Shown here piece by piece: positions 10,158 through 20,385 of a stretch of DNA of 64,000 nt. Location: positions 157,001-221,000 of the forward strand of contig JASPKZ010001598.1 of the NCBI GenBank assembly GCA_030220185.1. Reading direction: 5' to 3'. How positions within the stretch are numbered: the first letter of the stretch is position 1; each line of letters begins with the position of its first letter. The notes beneath the pieces were generated by a model. It made no database searches and was not told the DNA's origin. It worked only from the letters and a program-made list of their open reading frames with translations. This DNA comes from Diploptera punctata (lineage: Eukaryota > Arthropoda > Insecta > Blattodea > Blaberidae). Both the position numbers and the translations under genes were made by a program.

Positions 10158-10470
10158 TAATCATCATCATCATCATCACTCCAGGGATTAGGCAATTGCC
10201 CGTTCCGACTTCATAATGCATCAGCCCAACATCTTCTAGGTCTTCCAACATCACGTCTTCCTCTTGCTTGATAATTTCTTGCTAACAATGGATATCTCTC
10301 CTTACTCATTCCATCCATGTGATCAACTCATTTCTGTCTGTAATTCGTGACTTTATCCAATAAAGGCTGTACTTTCAATTCTTCTCTTATATCCTCATTT
10401 CTTATTCTATCAAGTCTTGTACATCCTTTTACTTGTCTTAGGAACCTCATCTCCGCCGTCTGTATTCTTA
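10158..10470 (-). mobile_element. LINE tail (RFLRQVKGCTR family)
   Basis: The minus strand reads EMRFLRQVKGCTRLDRIRNE, then DHMDGMSKERYP and GRRDVGRPRRCW, and ends in a (GAT)n tract. This is the C-terminal tail of a non-LTR retrotransposon; a related copy is at 27200. One in-frame stop makes it a pseudogene. Confidence 0.85.
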
Positions 10471-10611
10471 CATAATCATGAAAAATTATTTAATAGCCTA
10501 TTGCTTGATCCCGATGGACTCGCCTGTGGTTCAGAAGATCACGGATTCATGCCCGGCCAATGTCGCTGGTTATTTCTATGTTGCACAGAATAATGGGCTA
10601 GAGTAATTTTT

Positions 10612-10779
10612 TTTTCAGGACAAGCAAAATAAACTTCAAGGTGAACTCTAAAAACCTATGTTCGGCTACAAATTCCGTGTTTTAAAATATTTACTTTTTA
10701 TAATCCAAAACACAGAATATGTAGACGAACATACTTTTTGTATAGATCACCTTGAAGTTTATTTTGCTTGTCCTGAAAA
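10612..10779. mobile_element. Short foldback MITE
   Basis: Inverted arms of about 75 bp start TCAGGACAAGCAAAATAAAC on the left and are mirrored at 10743-10779. Arm identity falls towards the centre. There is no coding capacity and the superfamily is unknown. Confidence 0.7.
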
Positions 10780-10994
10780 GTTTTTTATTATTATTTTATT
10801 TTATTTTATTTTATTTTTGCATAAGCGCACCACAGATTTGTGGGCACCATAGATTTCCGTTCGTGTCGTAGATTTACGGCAAGTAAAAACCCATAGGCCA
10901 GCAATCTCATGATAAAATGTATTATTCCTTTGACGCCCAAATATTCATTATGACGTTAATAACCTGAGTTGTTGTTCTAAGACTAAGCTTTGAC

Positions 10995-11057
<63 letters not shown>

Positions 11058-11104
11058 AATAATTTATTATTATTATAATTTTAATCATAATAATAATAAT
11101 AATA

Positions 11105-11160
<56 letters not shown>
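10995..11160. repeat. (AAT)n and (ATT)n microsatellites
   Basis: Two long trinucleotide tracts of opposite phase with a short AT-rich spacer, which together can form a hairpin. Confidence 0.95.
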
Positions 11161-11161
<1 letters not shown>

Positions 11162-11478
11162 TGAACTACATGGTCTTTATAGGAAGCCAGATATAATAAG
11201 AACAGTTAAGTCTCGTAGACTGCGATGGGCAGGACATGTTGCACGTATGGGGAATGGGAGAGTTGCATGGAAGCTTCTTGTAGGAAAGCCAGAGGGAAAA
11301 CGCCCAGTTGGTAGACCAAGAATGAGGTTGGAGAATAACATTAACTATGAGTTGAGGGAAGTAGATTATACAGGGAATGATTGGAAAGCATTAGCTCAGG
11401 ATAGGGATGTATGGAGAGCTTATGTCCGTGCGGCCATGAACCTACTGGTTCAATAGTGCCAGTGAGTAAGTAAGTAAG
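11161..11478 (+). mobile_element. LINE-A tail
   Basis: The plus strand holds LHGLYRKPD-like, RLRWAGHVARM, GKPEGKRPVGRPRMR and RAYVRAAMN blocks, ending in (GTAA)n. The last 69-codon block is open but lacks any catalytic part. Confidence 0.9.
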
Positions 11479-11509
11479 TATTATTATTATTTACACCGGT
11501 AGGCCTATA

Positions 11510-11660
11510 CACATTTTCAATGTTTACATATTCTAATGTGTCTAAAGTTTTATTTAGCTTTTCCACTCGTCCCAAACCATCCACTCCAATGTCCTCCAGT
11601 CCTCTTATTCTCATTTCAGTTCTTATTTCTTGCATCCATGAGTTTCGAGTTATTTGTTTC
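11510..11660 (-). mobile_element. LINE-B tail end
   Basis: The minus strand matches the end of the family at 27955 and 52650: the TRGCKK / RTRGLEDIGVDG region and the LNKTLDTLEYVNIEN trailer. Confidence 0.7.
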
Positions 11661-11672
11661 TACCAATTTTTT

Positions 11673-11674
<2 letters not shown>

Positions 11675-11705
<31 letters not shown>

Positions 11706-11706
11706 T
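11675..11706. repeat. (TAA)n microsatellite
   Basis: About ten TAA units between two LINE fragments. Confidence 0.9.
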
Positions 11707-11712
11707 TTATTT

Positions 11713-12159
11713 AGAATTTTTGCAACATCTTCCAGCGCCCAAATAATCTACTTCATTCTCCTCCATATCTATAATTCCAATCTCCATCGTCCAATCCTTT
11801 TTCCCTCACGCTACTCAAAACACCACCAATCCACGTTCTTTTTGGCCGTCCTCTTCCTGTTCTACCAAGTGGCAACCATTCTAAGTATTCTTCTTGGGAA
11901 TCTGTCCTCTGCCATTCTTTTTACATGACCTTACCATCTTAATTGTTTGTTTTCTTTAAGAAACACAAAACTGAAGTTTGAACATTAATCTTTTGTTTAA
12001 TTACACTGTTTATCATTTTATCTCTTCTAGAAATTCCACCTGAACGCCTTCAAAGATCCATTTCTGCAGAATTTAATTTACTTTTTGATCTGGATTTTAT
12101 TCCAATGTTTCTGTACCGTATGTCATTGCACTACTTATTATTGTATTTAAAATGTTTTC

Positions 12160-12165
<6 letters not shown>
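11713..12165 (-). mobile_element. LINE tail, frameshifted
   Basis: The minus strand contains NTIISSAMTYGTETLE, the C-terminal YG(T/S/C)ET block, then EWLPLGRTGRGRPKRTWIGG and GDWNYRYGGE. Stops and frameshifts lie between them. Confidence 0.8.
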
Positions 12166-12193
<28 letters not shown>

Positions 12194-12221
12194 TAATTAT
12201 TAAATATTAGTTGGCCTATTA

Positions 12222-12228
12222 TTATTAC

Positions 12229-12314
<86 letters not shown>
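12222..12314. repeat. (ATT)31 microsatellite
   Basis: The longest uninterrupted trinucleotide tract in the window. It translates to poly-N or poly-I, which explains a spurious open frame. Confidence 0.97.
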
Positions 12315-12315
<1 letters not shown>

Positions 12316-12785
12316 ATAATGATAAGTTTGAACATAGGCCTATGACACCATCTCTGGAAATCACTACCGTTGTTAACCAAAGATTGTCCAACTAATAAAA
12401 AGTTTAACCTCTGCCTCTGTAGGTACTTTTACGTGTCCCACGCCACATGGACCTTTCAGGGACACGATCTCTTTAAACTACATATATTTTTGTATCACAA
12501 GGATATGAAAGGCCTCCCTGAATCAGCTCAATGTTGGGCCCACATGTGAGGTAACATGAACATTCAAGACAAGGCATCTACCATTCACTCATTCATTCAT
12601 ACCAAACATGATGAATATAATAAGGTCGATTTTGATGGTCTGATGTTGTTCGGGAACTATTTGAACCTTATGTTTTCCCAATTTTTGAATTACAAGAAAA
12701 TTGTCCCGACCGGTGATCGAATTCGTGTCCCTTCACAAAAGGAATGACGTTACGGCGAGAAATCAGAAGTGGACAATTATTTATT
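12315..12785. other. No gene recognised; possible SINE head relic
   Basis: Mostly unassigned. The stretch near 12705-12735 (inverse of GAATTCGATCACCGGTCGGGAC) resembles the SINE1 B-box region, but no body or tail follows. Confidence 0.35.
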
Positions 12786-12786
12786 C

Positions 12787-13561
12787 TTATTTTATTTCTT
12801 TATTGCAAATGGGCCCATGTAGTCCTGACAATGTAGGCCTACGAGGTGTTTCCTTTGAATCCATATTTTCCTCTTTTCTTGGCTATGGGCTTGCATTCTC
12901 TCATCTGTCCATGTTCCAGTTTTTTTCTTCCGTTTGTCCTTTTGGTCAATTTGCCACTTATGCGCTTTAATTCTAAAGATATATTTGTGTTGCATATCTT
13001 CTTTAGTAATTCCTGCCAACTTAAAGTCATTTTTGTTTACATCACCAATTCACCAATCCATTCCATAGTAACCACTTGTGCTTTACTTCTGTTTTCGTTG
13101 AATTCCATTATTTGTTTTGTAAGCCTATTTGAGTTTTCTTTCGTTTAATATGTCCATAAATTTTTAATCTTTGTTTTATAATGTCACTGTGATTGTCTTT
13201 ATATAATTTTATTTATTTTTACTTTTGAGTCCATATGCTTCATCAATGACTTACAGACCTAACCTTTTTATCATTTTGCATTCTTTTCCACTATATTTTC
13301 GATGTATTTTTTGCTGTTAAAATTATTTTTTCTGCTCCATAGACGTACTCTAGTTATTATTATGTATTTGTTTCAGGCTTGTTTCTGTTATATATACAGA
13401 TATCCTCAACCAAAATATACACTTATTTTCTTCCATACGTCACGGTCTTGCGTGTCTGCTTCTATTATATTCCTCTTTTTCATGTTGTCTTGAATTCCCT
13501 TTATCCACGTTGGCTTTGGTATACCATGTTTCTCTTTTCCAGGAGGTATCCATTTCAATAC

Positions 13562-13562
<1 letters not shown>
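12787..13562 (-). mobile_element. LINE tail, decayed
   Basis: On the minus strand the upstream part (13562 to about 13380) reads LKWIPPGKEKHGIPKPTWIK and AQDRDVW-type residues. The downstream part (13060 to 12787) reads AGITKEDMQHKYIFRIK and GTWTDERMQAHSQEKRK. Both are C-terminal tail motifs of LINEs but probably of two different copies. The middle is too decayed to align by eye. Confidence 0.65.

Positions 13563-13563
<1 letters not shown>

Positions 13564-13614
<51 letters not shown>
13564..13614. repeat. (ATT)n microsatellite
   Basis: Seventeen ATT units between two LINE fragments. Confidence 0.95.
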
Positions 13615-13615
13615 G

Positions 13616-14952
13616 TCTTATGAAGCAGACATAAAACCAGAAAAAATAAGTTACGATATATATAATTCAATAGTGAGAAGTACTGTCTCATATGGAGCTG
13701 AAATTTGAAAATTCAACAAAAACTTATGTTGGTGGAAATGGATTTCTTGAAAGGAGCAGCAAGATGTTCAATGTTTGAAAAAAATAATACTGTCATACAA
13801 GAAAAATGAGTTGAATGCAGGCTTTCACGGCCGGTAATCATAATGTTGAGTGATTCCGGGTTATGTGGCCGTGGTCCATAGTTGGTGTTGATACCAGACG
13901 TTTCGATAGTAATTGGGATTTCTTCTTCCGGAGTGTCTCCAGGTGTCTAATACGTAAATAACTTTCCTCCCCGTAGAGGCGTTTAATAGTTGAATGCAGG
14001 CTTTCACGGCCGGTAATCATAATGTTGAGTGATTCCGGGTTATGTGGCCGTGGTCCATAGTTGGTGTTGATACCAGACGTTTCGATAGTAATTGGGATTT
14101 CTTCTTCCGGAGTGTCTCCAGGTGTCTAATACGTAAATAAATTTCCTCCCCGTAGAGGCGTTTAATAGTTGAATGCAGGCTTTCACGGCCGGTAATCTTA
14201 ATGTTGAGTGATTCCGGGTTATGTGGCCGTGGTCCATAGTTGGTGTTGATACCAGACGTTTCGATAGTAATTGGGATTTCTTCTTCCGGAGTGTCTCCAG
14301 GTGTCTAATACGTAAATAACTTTCCTCCCCGTAGAGGCGTTTAATAGTTGAATGCAGGCTTTCACGGCCGGTAATCATAATGTTGAGTGATTCCGGGTTA
14401 TGTGGCCGTGGTCCATAGTTGGTGTTGATACCAGACGTTTCGATAGTAATTGGGATTTCTTCTTCCGGAGTGTCTCCAGGTGTCTAATACGTAAATAACT
14501 TTCCTCCCCGTAGAGGCGTTTAATAGTTGAATGCAGGCTTTCACGGCCGGTAATCATAATGTTGAGTGATTCCGGGTTATGTGGCCGTGGTCCATAGTAG
14601 GTGTTGATACCAGACGAAACGTCTGGTATCAACACCAACTATGGACCACGGCCACATAACCCGGAATCACTCAACATTAAGAAAAATGAGTATTAGATAT
14701 TCAATAGTACATTAAATAAGATATAAGCAATTAAATTGGTATGGGCAAGTACGACGTGTAGTAGAAGAAAGGTTATCCAGAAAAACACTGGAATGATGTA
14801 CACCTGGAAGAAGAAAGAATTACCTGGAAACTCGTGGATGCAAGAAATAATATCTGGAATGAGAACAAGAGGACTGGGGGACATTGAGTGGATGGATAGA
14901 GACGAGTGGAGAAGAAAAATAAAACTTTAGGCTCAGAAAGATGTGTAAACAT
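13616..14952 (+). mobile_element. LINE-B tail split by a tandem-repeat insertion
   Basis: The two halves are 13616-13810 and 14679-14952. The first reads IYNSIVRSTVSYGAE; the second continues with the NWYG(H/Q)VRR, CTPGRRK and RGLGDI blocks. The copies at 27955 and 52650 lack the interruption. The split carries a 12-bp duplication, AAGAAAAATGAG, at 13799-13810 and 14679-14690. Confidence 0.88.
13811..14678. repeat. 179-bp tandem array (4 full units plus part) with inverted end
   Basis: Units start at 13811, 13990, 14169, 14348 and 14527 with TTGAATGCAGGCTTTCACGG and an exact 179-bp period. They are almost identical. The fifth unit breaks after about 88 bp and is followed by the inverse of its own start (14622-14678), making a palindromic right end. 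The array sits in LINE-B with a 12-bp target duplication, so it inserted as a unit. 179 is not a multiple of three, so the repeated minus-strand frames are not a repeat protein. Confidence 0.93.
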
Positions 14953-14978
14953 AAAAAATCTCTATATAAATAAATAAA

Positions 14979-14980
<2 letters not shown>

Positions 14981-15053
<73 letters not shown>
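14981..15053. repeat. (ATT)n microsatellite
   Basis: About 24 units between LINE-B and LINE-C. Confidence 0.95.
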
Positions 15054-15055
<2 letters not shown>

Positions 15056-15330
15056 GGGAAATTATGCAAGTTGAAAAAAACATTAGGAAAAATAGAAGAA
15101 AAACGTTTGAATTGGTATGGACACCTCATAAAGATGGAAGAAGAGAGAATACCAAAGAAGATCCATAATTGGAAAGCTAATGGAAGAAGTGGAAGAGGCA
15201 GGCCTAGAGAACGATGGAAGGATGGATGGAGTGAAGAAAAGTATGGAAGCTAAAGATTTGAGGGAAGAAGATGCTTTAGACAGGAACCTCTGGCGACAAA
15301 TCACTTTGGGTTGAAGGACAAACACTGTAA
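15056..15330 (+). mobile_element. LINE-C tail
   Basis: The frame reads KRLNWYGHLIKMEEERIPKK, then [17 protein letters not shown], followed by a frameshifted RNLWRQITLG trailer. It keeps the unexpanded GATGGATGGA found as a long repeat at 6688. Confidence 0.85.
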
Positions 15331-15345
15331 TGATTCATATTTATT

Positions 15346-15765
15346 CTTCTTCTTCTTCTTCTTCCTTCCAAGTATTAGGCCAAGGCCTGTTACGATCCTA
15401 TAGAAAATTTTCCCTCCCAGGGAAATTCTCGTATAAGACTTGAAAGCATAATAATAGTCCCTTCGATTGGTTGCTGGCCAAAGGAAGGCAAGACCAGTGA
15501 TGGGGCTGCCATCTTATAGCCTCTGGTCAGGCTTTTCTGGAGAAGAAAAGAAAATAAAGGAAAGAAGAATGGAAGAAAGGAAAGACTCCCTAGCCCTCGG
15601 ATGCCCTAATAGCGTCGGGGTCGAAAAAAACAAGAGTTAACCAAGAGAGGTTAGATAGTAAAGTTAAAAGAGTGCAAAATACAAGTAAGTGGAAGAAATG
15701 TTTTGCTCAGCTTGGGCACCTTGTGGTCGCCATCCACATATCCCCTAGATGAGGACCCCTGACTA
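15346..15765 (-). mobile_element. SINE5, minus strand
   Basis: Inverse of the 46203-46616 element. The 3' end carries CTAATACTTGGAAGGAAGAAG on the minus strand and the start is near CCCCTCAGGGGTCC. It has no open frame. Confidence 0.88.
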
Positions 15766-15768
15766 AAA

Positions 15769-15788
15769 ATTATTATTATTATTATTAC

Positions 15789-15840
<52 letters not shown>
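15769..15840. repeat. (ATT)n microsatellite
   Basis: Near-perfect tract directly upstream of SINE3. Confidence 0.95.
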
Positions 15841-16190
15841 GTCCCGCGCCGTAGCCGAGCGGTTAAGGTAGGAAGCCTTGGCGCAGAGCTACGGGACTTG
15901 CGCTGGTTCGAGTCTCCATGGGGGAAGAAATTTTCTCATGGTATTTCGGCCAGTATGGGACCGGTGCCCACCCAGCATCGTGAGGCAATTGGGTAGCTAC
16001 AATAAGTAGCGGCTCCAGGTTGAGGAACCAGCTCTAATGGCTGGGGGACTCGACATGCTAACCACATGTCACCCCTACACTGGCTGTTGATCATCTACCT
16101 CTGTGATTGACACATGTGGATGTGAAGGGCCAGCAGCCGGCTGGTAAAAGGGCAACCGCTGAAAAGTGGAAAGACCCTCAATCGGATCGG

Positions 16191-16192
<2 letters not shown>
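15841..16192 (+). mobile_element. SINE3 with a Leu/Ser-type tRNA head
   Basis: The head reads GTAGCCGAGCGGTTAAGG, the D-arm signature of class II (Leu/Ser) tRNAs, followed by a long variable region and the B box GGTTCGAGTCTCC. The body contains GGGACCGGTGCCCACC and a run ending in CAATCGGATCGG. It is inserted in an (ATT)n tract, so target duplications cannot be read. Confidence 0.9.

Positions 16193-16270
<78 letters not shown>
16193..16270. repeat. (ATT)n microsatellite
   Basis: About 26 units directly downstream of SINE3. Confidence 0.95.
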
Positions 16271-17031
16271 CGGGAATAAATAATGTATCTTTCAGATCTA
16301 CAAATGAAATAAAAACATAACATTATCAATTACCCACAAAATATTATAAATGTGTATAATTGATGAAGAAGATGGCTTGACACAGGTGTATCCCAAGAAG
16401 TTGACATGCAGTAAAAACGAGAAATGTGTCTTAAGTAATGATAATGGAAATGTGAACTGTGAGAAGAGTAATTAACACCCCAAGTGGGAACAAGTAAATC
16501 TCTTGTTTTGATTGGCAATTCAGAACTGCCTACTAATTTCTAAAGTTATTTACCATCGTCATAACAAGCCAACGATCGTGACCGACCAGTTGCAGCAACA
16601 ACTTAGAAAACAATATGCTGATTGTTCCAAAATGACTTTCTCTTTGGCGTTTTATTACCGCACACATTATTTGTTTTACAATTTCTAAAACAACGTAGCC
16701 CTTGTGTCTGCCTTTTCCTGAACAAAGAATATAATTCACGCTGAAACTTCAGTGGCATTCATTCGGCAATTAACTTAAATTACACTTTTTTAAAAATCTA
16801 TTTACAAAACACGAATATGTATTAAGGCAACATTGTTGGATAAACTACGGAATCTAAATTAAATTATAGACCTTCTAGATGCTTTGTTTGCTCGGATCAG
16901 AAACACGAATCATCATTATTAGAACCAGATTTTAATTTTTTTTCGTAATGTGTACAACACTCCTTTAAATATTTATACCTAGCTCAGATTAACTGACCCC
17001 CTCATAAGAAAAACAATAAATTTAAAAATGT
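16271..17031. other. No feature recognised
   Basis: AT-rich, non-repetitive within this window, with only short frames that lack conserved motifs. Confidence 0.5.
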
Positions 17032-17040
17032 AGTTTATAA

Positions 17041-17447
17041 TATATCGGCCGCGGTGGACTAGTGGTTATGCTCCTTTCTTCTGGTTCCGATAGGGTCGTG
17101 GGTTCACACCTGGCCGGGGTCGATGGATTTTTTAGGATGGAAAAATCCAAGGGGCAAGTCCTCCGGGAGGGACTTTAGGCCGTAGGTCCCGAGTCTGAAG
17201 ATTTTCAGGCTCGTAAATCCTTAAGCCTGAATGAAAAGGCCTCTAAGCAAAATTGACCGAATTTTCCCGTCCTAGTACTACCTTGGTTTCCTAGATGTCA
17301 GTATGAGGCGGAACGCTGACCACGGACCACTCAAATGACATCTATAGGAAAACAAGTGTAACTAAATTAATATGGTTCAAATTCTTCCCTGTAGGGGGAG
17401 AGCGCCTAAATCTCTGTTAAGGGAAACATGGGCTTACAAGAAGAAGA
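17041..17447 (+). mobile_element. SINE2, full length, with target-site duplication
   Basis: A tRNA-like head (GGCCGCGGTGGACTAGTGG, degenerate B box GGTTCACACCTGG) is followed by a roughly 330-bp body with AAGCCTGAATGAAAAGGCC and GTCCTAGTACTACCTTGG blocks and an (AAG)n end. It is flanked by AGTTTATAA at 17032-17040 and 17448-17456. Confidence 0.92.
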
Positions 17448-17449
17448 AG

Positions 17450-17960
17450 TTTATAAAGTAATATGTAAAGAAAGATTTGGAATGGATTCCACCTGGGAAA
17501 GGAAAGAGAGATCGACCAAGATTTAAATGGATAATCATTTTTTTTTAGATAGATAGATGGAAAGCTCTGTGGCCATCACTTAAGTGTTGGCGGGGAGCGA
17601 TCCATTTTGGTCCTCCTTAATAGGTAGAACCCCGGGTTCCTGTAAAATACATTAGCCCCGGTTTAAATTTTGAATTCAAATTTGAAATTAATTAGCAGAG
17701 TGAAGTCGGAAGCGGACCTTTTGGGGGTTCTATTCCAGCATTTGCTCTTTGGATTGAGGGAAACCGCTTAAAACCTCAATCGGAATAGTCGATCACGAGG
17801 GATCTTGCCAAGTTTGGCTGATATAAGAAGAGGTATGAGGAAGATAGGTCTGGAAGAATTGGACTGGGAAGATAGAGAAGAGTGGAGGAAGAAGATAAAA
17901 AATTAAGAGGCTTAGGGCACAGGAATATGTTTTATCACATTGTAAAACTGTTTATAAATA
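17450..17960 (+). mobile_element. LINE tail split by an unclassified insert
   Basis: 17460-17533 reads DLEWIPPGKGKRDRPRFKWI. The frame resumes at about 17816 with ADIRRGMRKIGLEELDWEDR and EEWRKKIKN*. These are adjacent blocks in related LINE tails, so the 17536-17815 segment is an insertion. Confidence 0.85.
17536..17815. mobile_element. Unclassified 280-bp insert in a LINE tail
   Basis: Contains a TAGATAGATAGATGG start, GGCGGGGAGCGATCC and AACCCCGGGTTCC blocks, and ends near CTTGCCAAGTTT. It has no coding frame. It may be another SINE or MITE, but no second copy is recognised here. Confidence 0.55.
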
Positions 17961-18356
17961 AATGTAAATATTGCAATGAATTTTGCCATCAAATTTTCTT
18001 GAATGTGTGCTTAATTTACGATAAAAAAGAAGAACGGGTACATAATGCACCAGCACCAGCGCCACCATCAATTGGTAGGCTGAAACCATCTGTAAAAATG
18101 TGCATCCATTCAGGAGCAGCGTATCTTAAATGTATTATTTCCACTGACATTTTTTCTAGGATAAATGAGGAAGTTTCAAATTTCTTTACGTATAAACCTC
18201 TTTGAAAGATAGTTCATGACCATAAAATTTGATAGTCTGTACTTTGAAAGACAACTTAATTTCTTTTCAATATAAATTCCAACTAAAATTTTGTTTAAAA
18301 AAGATATTAGGCCTATTTCTGAGAAATAATCTGTAGGAATTCTAGAGTCGCCTTTT
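17961..18356. other. No feature recognised
   Basis: AT-rich spacer with one TAGGCCTA at 18308 and no conserved frame. Confidence 0.45.
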
Positions 18357-19103
18357 ACACAGACTATTTAATTCATGTCCCAAATGGGAGCCAATGACCA
18401 ATCACATTTCAATGAATTTTGATTTACAACCAATCACAGTCGTTTTTCACCTCGATTTTATCAATTCAATTTTATCATATTAAAATCAAGCTCCTCCTTT
18501 TTAACATTCTGAATAGGCCAGACCATTATTTTGCAGACTGACTCTCTAAGAAGTACGTTGAATATAACAATTTATATGTTAAGATGTAAGAATTTTAGAA
18601 TGCATATGGCTACCAGGTTGCATATATAGTGCACGAATGTAACCAGATAGTGCTTGCGGGGTATAATATAAAAACATTTGTAGCAATTGATTATACCACA
18701 AAAAAAAAAGAAAACACTGTTTGCACTTTCTTAAACGTATAATTTTCCAGCTAATAACGTTCCAGAAAAATATAATTGACATATTTACATCATAGGACAT
18801 CAGAAATTAATTAATATACAGTTTGATGTGTTTCATTTTTTTTCTCCACTAGCGTGCATTCTTACAATATTGCGATTCTTTGGCAATAAATAATTGATCT
18901 GGTTGCAGTGAAGAACAAGTGAAACATAACAAACGTTTCTCATTTGTTTTCAATCATCGCCGTTTGTATTAAATATATAAATATTTTAAAATAACTATAT
19001 TTAAATAATGATTTGTGAGTAAACAGCTTAATTTTATTCGTTAAATAGTCGTAACAAATGTCAAATTTCTAGATACATTGGAAATCACTCGTAGCATTAC
19101 TTA
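18357..19103 (+). mobile_element. Element M, copy 1 (unclassified, noncoding)
   Basis: About 750 bp. The left module (18360-18480) contains ACCAATCACATTTCAATGA and a second ACCAATCAC. The remainder includes GCACTTTCTTAAACG, CTCCACTAG(C/G)GTGCATTC and the end CATTACTTATGA. Two further copies form a nested inverted pair at 32985-34890. No open frame exists. The paired CCAAT motifs look promoter-like, but that is only a resemblance. Confidence 0.75.
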
Positions 19104-19638
19104 TGAAAAAAGAATCTATTGTATATTAACTTATTTAATTTCATGCTTATTCGATTGACTAGGTATAATGAAATAATTCATTCTGCTTTATTTTCCATGC
19201 TGAATAAAGTTATAAGGGAAAAAATGGTTTGTCCTGGGGAAGAGTGATTTCTGCGCATGACCACCCATTGTGCTCTTTAAATCAGCTAGCGGATCGGATA
19301 ATGATGAGTATGCTAATGCCATCTGATGTTAGAAGCAGGTATTAAAATAAAGTGTAAAAGACAATTGGCAGTCGCAGTATTTTGTTTTAAGATATTTGAC
19401 ACCACAAGAGCAATGCAAACTGGTTACCCCCCATCTAGACCCCCTTCAATTCACAAAGGAACAACGACTTAACGTCAACATATTGTAACAAAGCAACTTT
19501 TTGGGGGGGGGGGGGGGGGAAGTCATGAGTGAATGTCTTTTCAAATAGTTCAAGGAAAATCTGCAGTGGAAATCTGCGCCTATAGAGGTTTTCACGTCTA
19601 GAAAATAGCTACAGTGGACACATTCAAACATAGTTATA
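19104..19638. other. No gene recognised; G17 homopolymer
   Basis: AT-rich sequence. A run of 17 guanines lies at 19503-19519 and could form a G-quadruplex or be a sequencing-prone site. Confidence 0.5.
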
Positions 19639-19852
19639 CTTGACGATTTTATTATTAATTTAACACTTCTCATAGAAGGATAAATTATATTTGAAGAGAA
19701 AAATTTTCGCCTAGACCGGGACTCGAACCCGGGACCCTTGGCTTCCGGGCCAAGTGCTCTATCAACTGAGTCCCGGTCTAGGCGAAATTTTTTCTCTTCA
19801 AATATAATTTATCCTTCTATGAGAAGTGTTAAATTAATAATAAAATCGTCAA
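19639..19852. repeat. Palindrome at the left end of the tRNA-like array
   Basis: 84-bp arms (19639-19722 and 19769-19852) are inverse copies of each other around a 46-bp centre. The arms contain the array spacer start and the 3' half of the tRNA-like unit. On the minus strand the first bases of the tRNA-like unit are replaced by the inverse of its own 3' end, as expected from a fold-back template switch at a GACTC/GAGTC microhomology. Confidence 0.9.
19708..19784 (-). tRNA. tRNA-like unit 0, rearranged, minus strand
   Basis: The T-arm with GGGTTCGAGTCCC and a CTTGG/CCAAG stem are kept. The 5' end is the perfect inverse of the 3' end over 16 bp (GCCTAGACCGGGACTC), so the usual acceptor and D-arm start are lost. 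It is not a functional tRNA. Confidence 0.7.
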
Positions 19853-20012
19853 TAGAAGCCCTACTGGCTATAAAGTAGTGTTAAATTCCCAATAAATGTC
19901 TTCTTAACTAAGAAGCCGCCATTTGCAAAGATAGAAGCTATGGTTTCAAGCATTTGGCGCGAGGGAATTACAACGTACATAAGAGAAAAAATTTGCATCT
20001 AGATCGTAACTC

Positions 20013-20086
20013 GCCTCGGTAGCTCAGTTGGTAGAGCACTTGGCCCGGAAACCCAAGGGTCCCGGGTTCGAGTCCCGGTCTAGGCG
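20013..20086 (+). tRNA. tRNA-like unit 1
   Basis: A box TAGCTCAGTTGG and B box GGTTCGAGTCC are intact. The anticodon arm reads CTTGGCCCGGAAACCCAAG, which breaks the outer pairs found in units 2-5. The arm is 19 nt rather than 17. Acceptor GCCTCGG/TCTAGGC has one mismatch and one G-T pair. Confidence 0.65.
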
Positions 20087-20311
20087 AATTTTTTTTCTTC
20101 AAATATAATTTATCCTTCTATGAGAAGTGTTAAATATAATAAAAATCGTCAATAGAAGCCCTACTTGCTATAAAATAGTGTTAAATTCCCAATAAATGTC
20201 TTCTTAACTAAGAAGCCGCCATTTGCAAAAATAGAAGCTATGGTTTCAAGCATTTGGCGCGAGGGAATTACAACGTACATAAGAGAAAAATTTGCGTCTA
20301 GATCGTAACTC

Positions 20312-20385
20312 GCCTCGGTAGCTCAGTTGGTAGAGCACTTGGTCCGGAAAGCCAAGGGTCCCGGGTTCGAGTCCCGGTCTAGGCG
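20312..20385 (+). tRNA. tRNA-like unit 2
   Basis: Same promoter boxes. The anticodon arm has a T substitution (CTTGGTCCGG). With a 6-bp stem the 7-nt loop would read (T/C)CGGAAA, anticodon GGA (serine), but position 33 is not U. A T-run follows. Confidence 0.65.

Noticed and set aside
11247..11456. Small host gene family encoding about 69-residue RMGNERRAWKLLVGKPEG proteins
   Set aside because: The same block occurs many times and always as the tail of LINE-A, with RT sequence upstream in the longer copy at 46080. It is retrotransposon sequence.
12200..12391. Open frames of poly-N, poly-I, poly-Y or poly-L
   Set aside because: They are translations of (ATT)n, (AAT)n and (CTA)n microsatellites (also at 10990, 42400, 54900, 55300 and 56093) and have no other protein character.
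13838..14638. Repeat protein encoded by the 179-bp array (ITGRESLHSTIKRLYG repeats)
   Set aside because: The period is not divisible by three, so each unit shifts frame and stops recur. The frame has no start context or conservation evidence.
13811..14678. CRISPR array
   Set aside because: The repeats are 179 bp with no unique spacers, and the genome is eukaryotic. It is a tandem array inserted in a LINE.
13811..14678. Hammerhead ribozyme in each 179-bp unit
   Set aside because: CGAAACGTC resembles a 3' core, but the first strand reads CCGGAAGA and stem I cannot be drawn, so I do not claim a ribozyme.
18360..18440. Host promoter with paired CCAAT boxes
   Set aside because: The same paired ACCAATCAC sequence occurs in every copy of element M, and no gene follows. 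It is part of the repeat.
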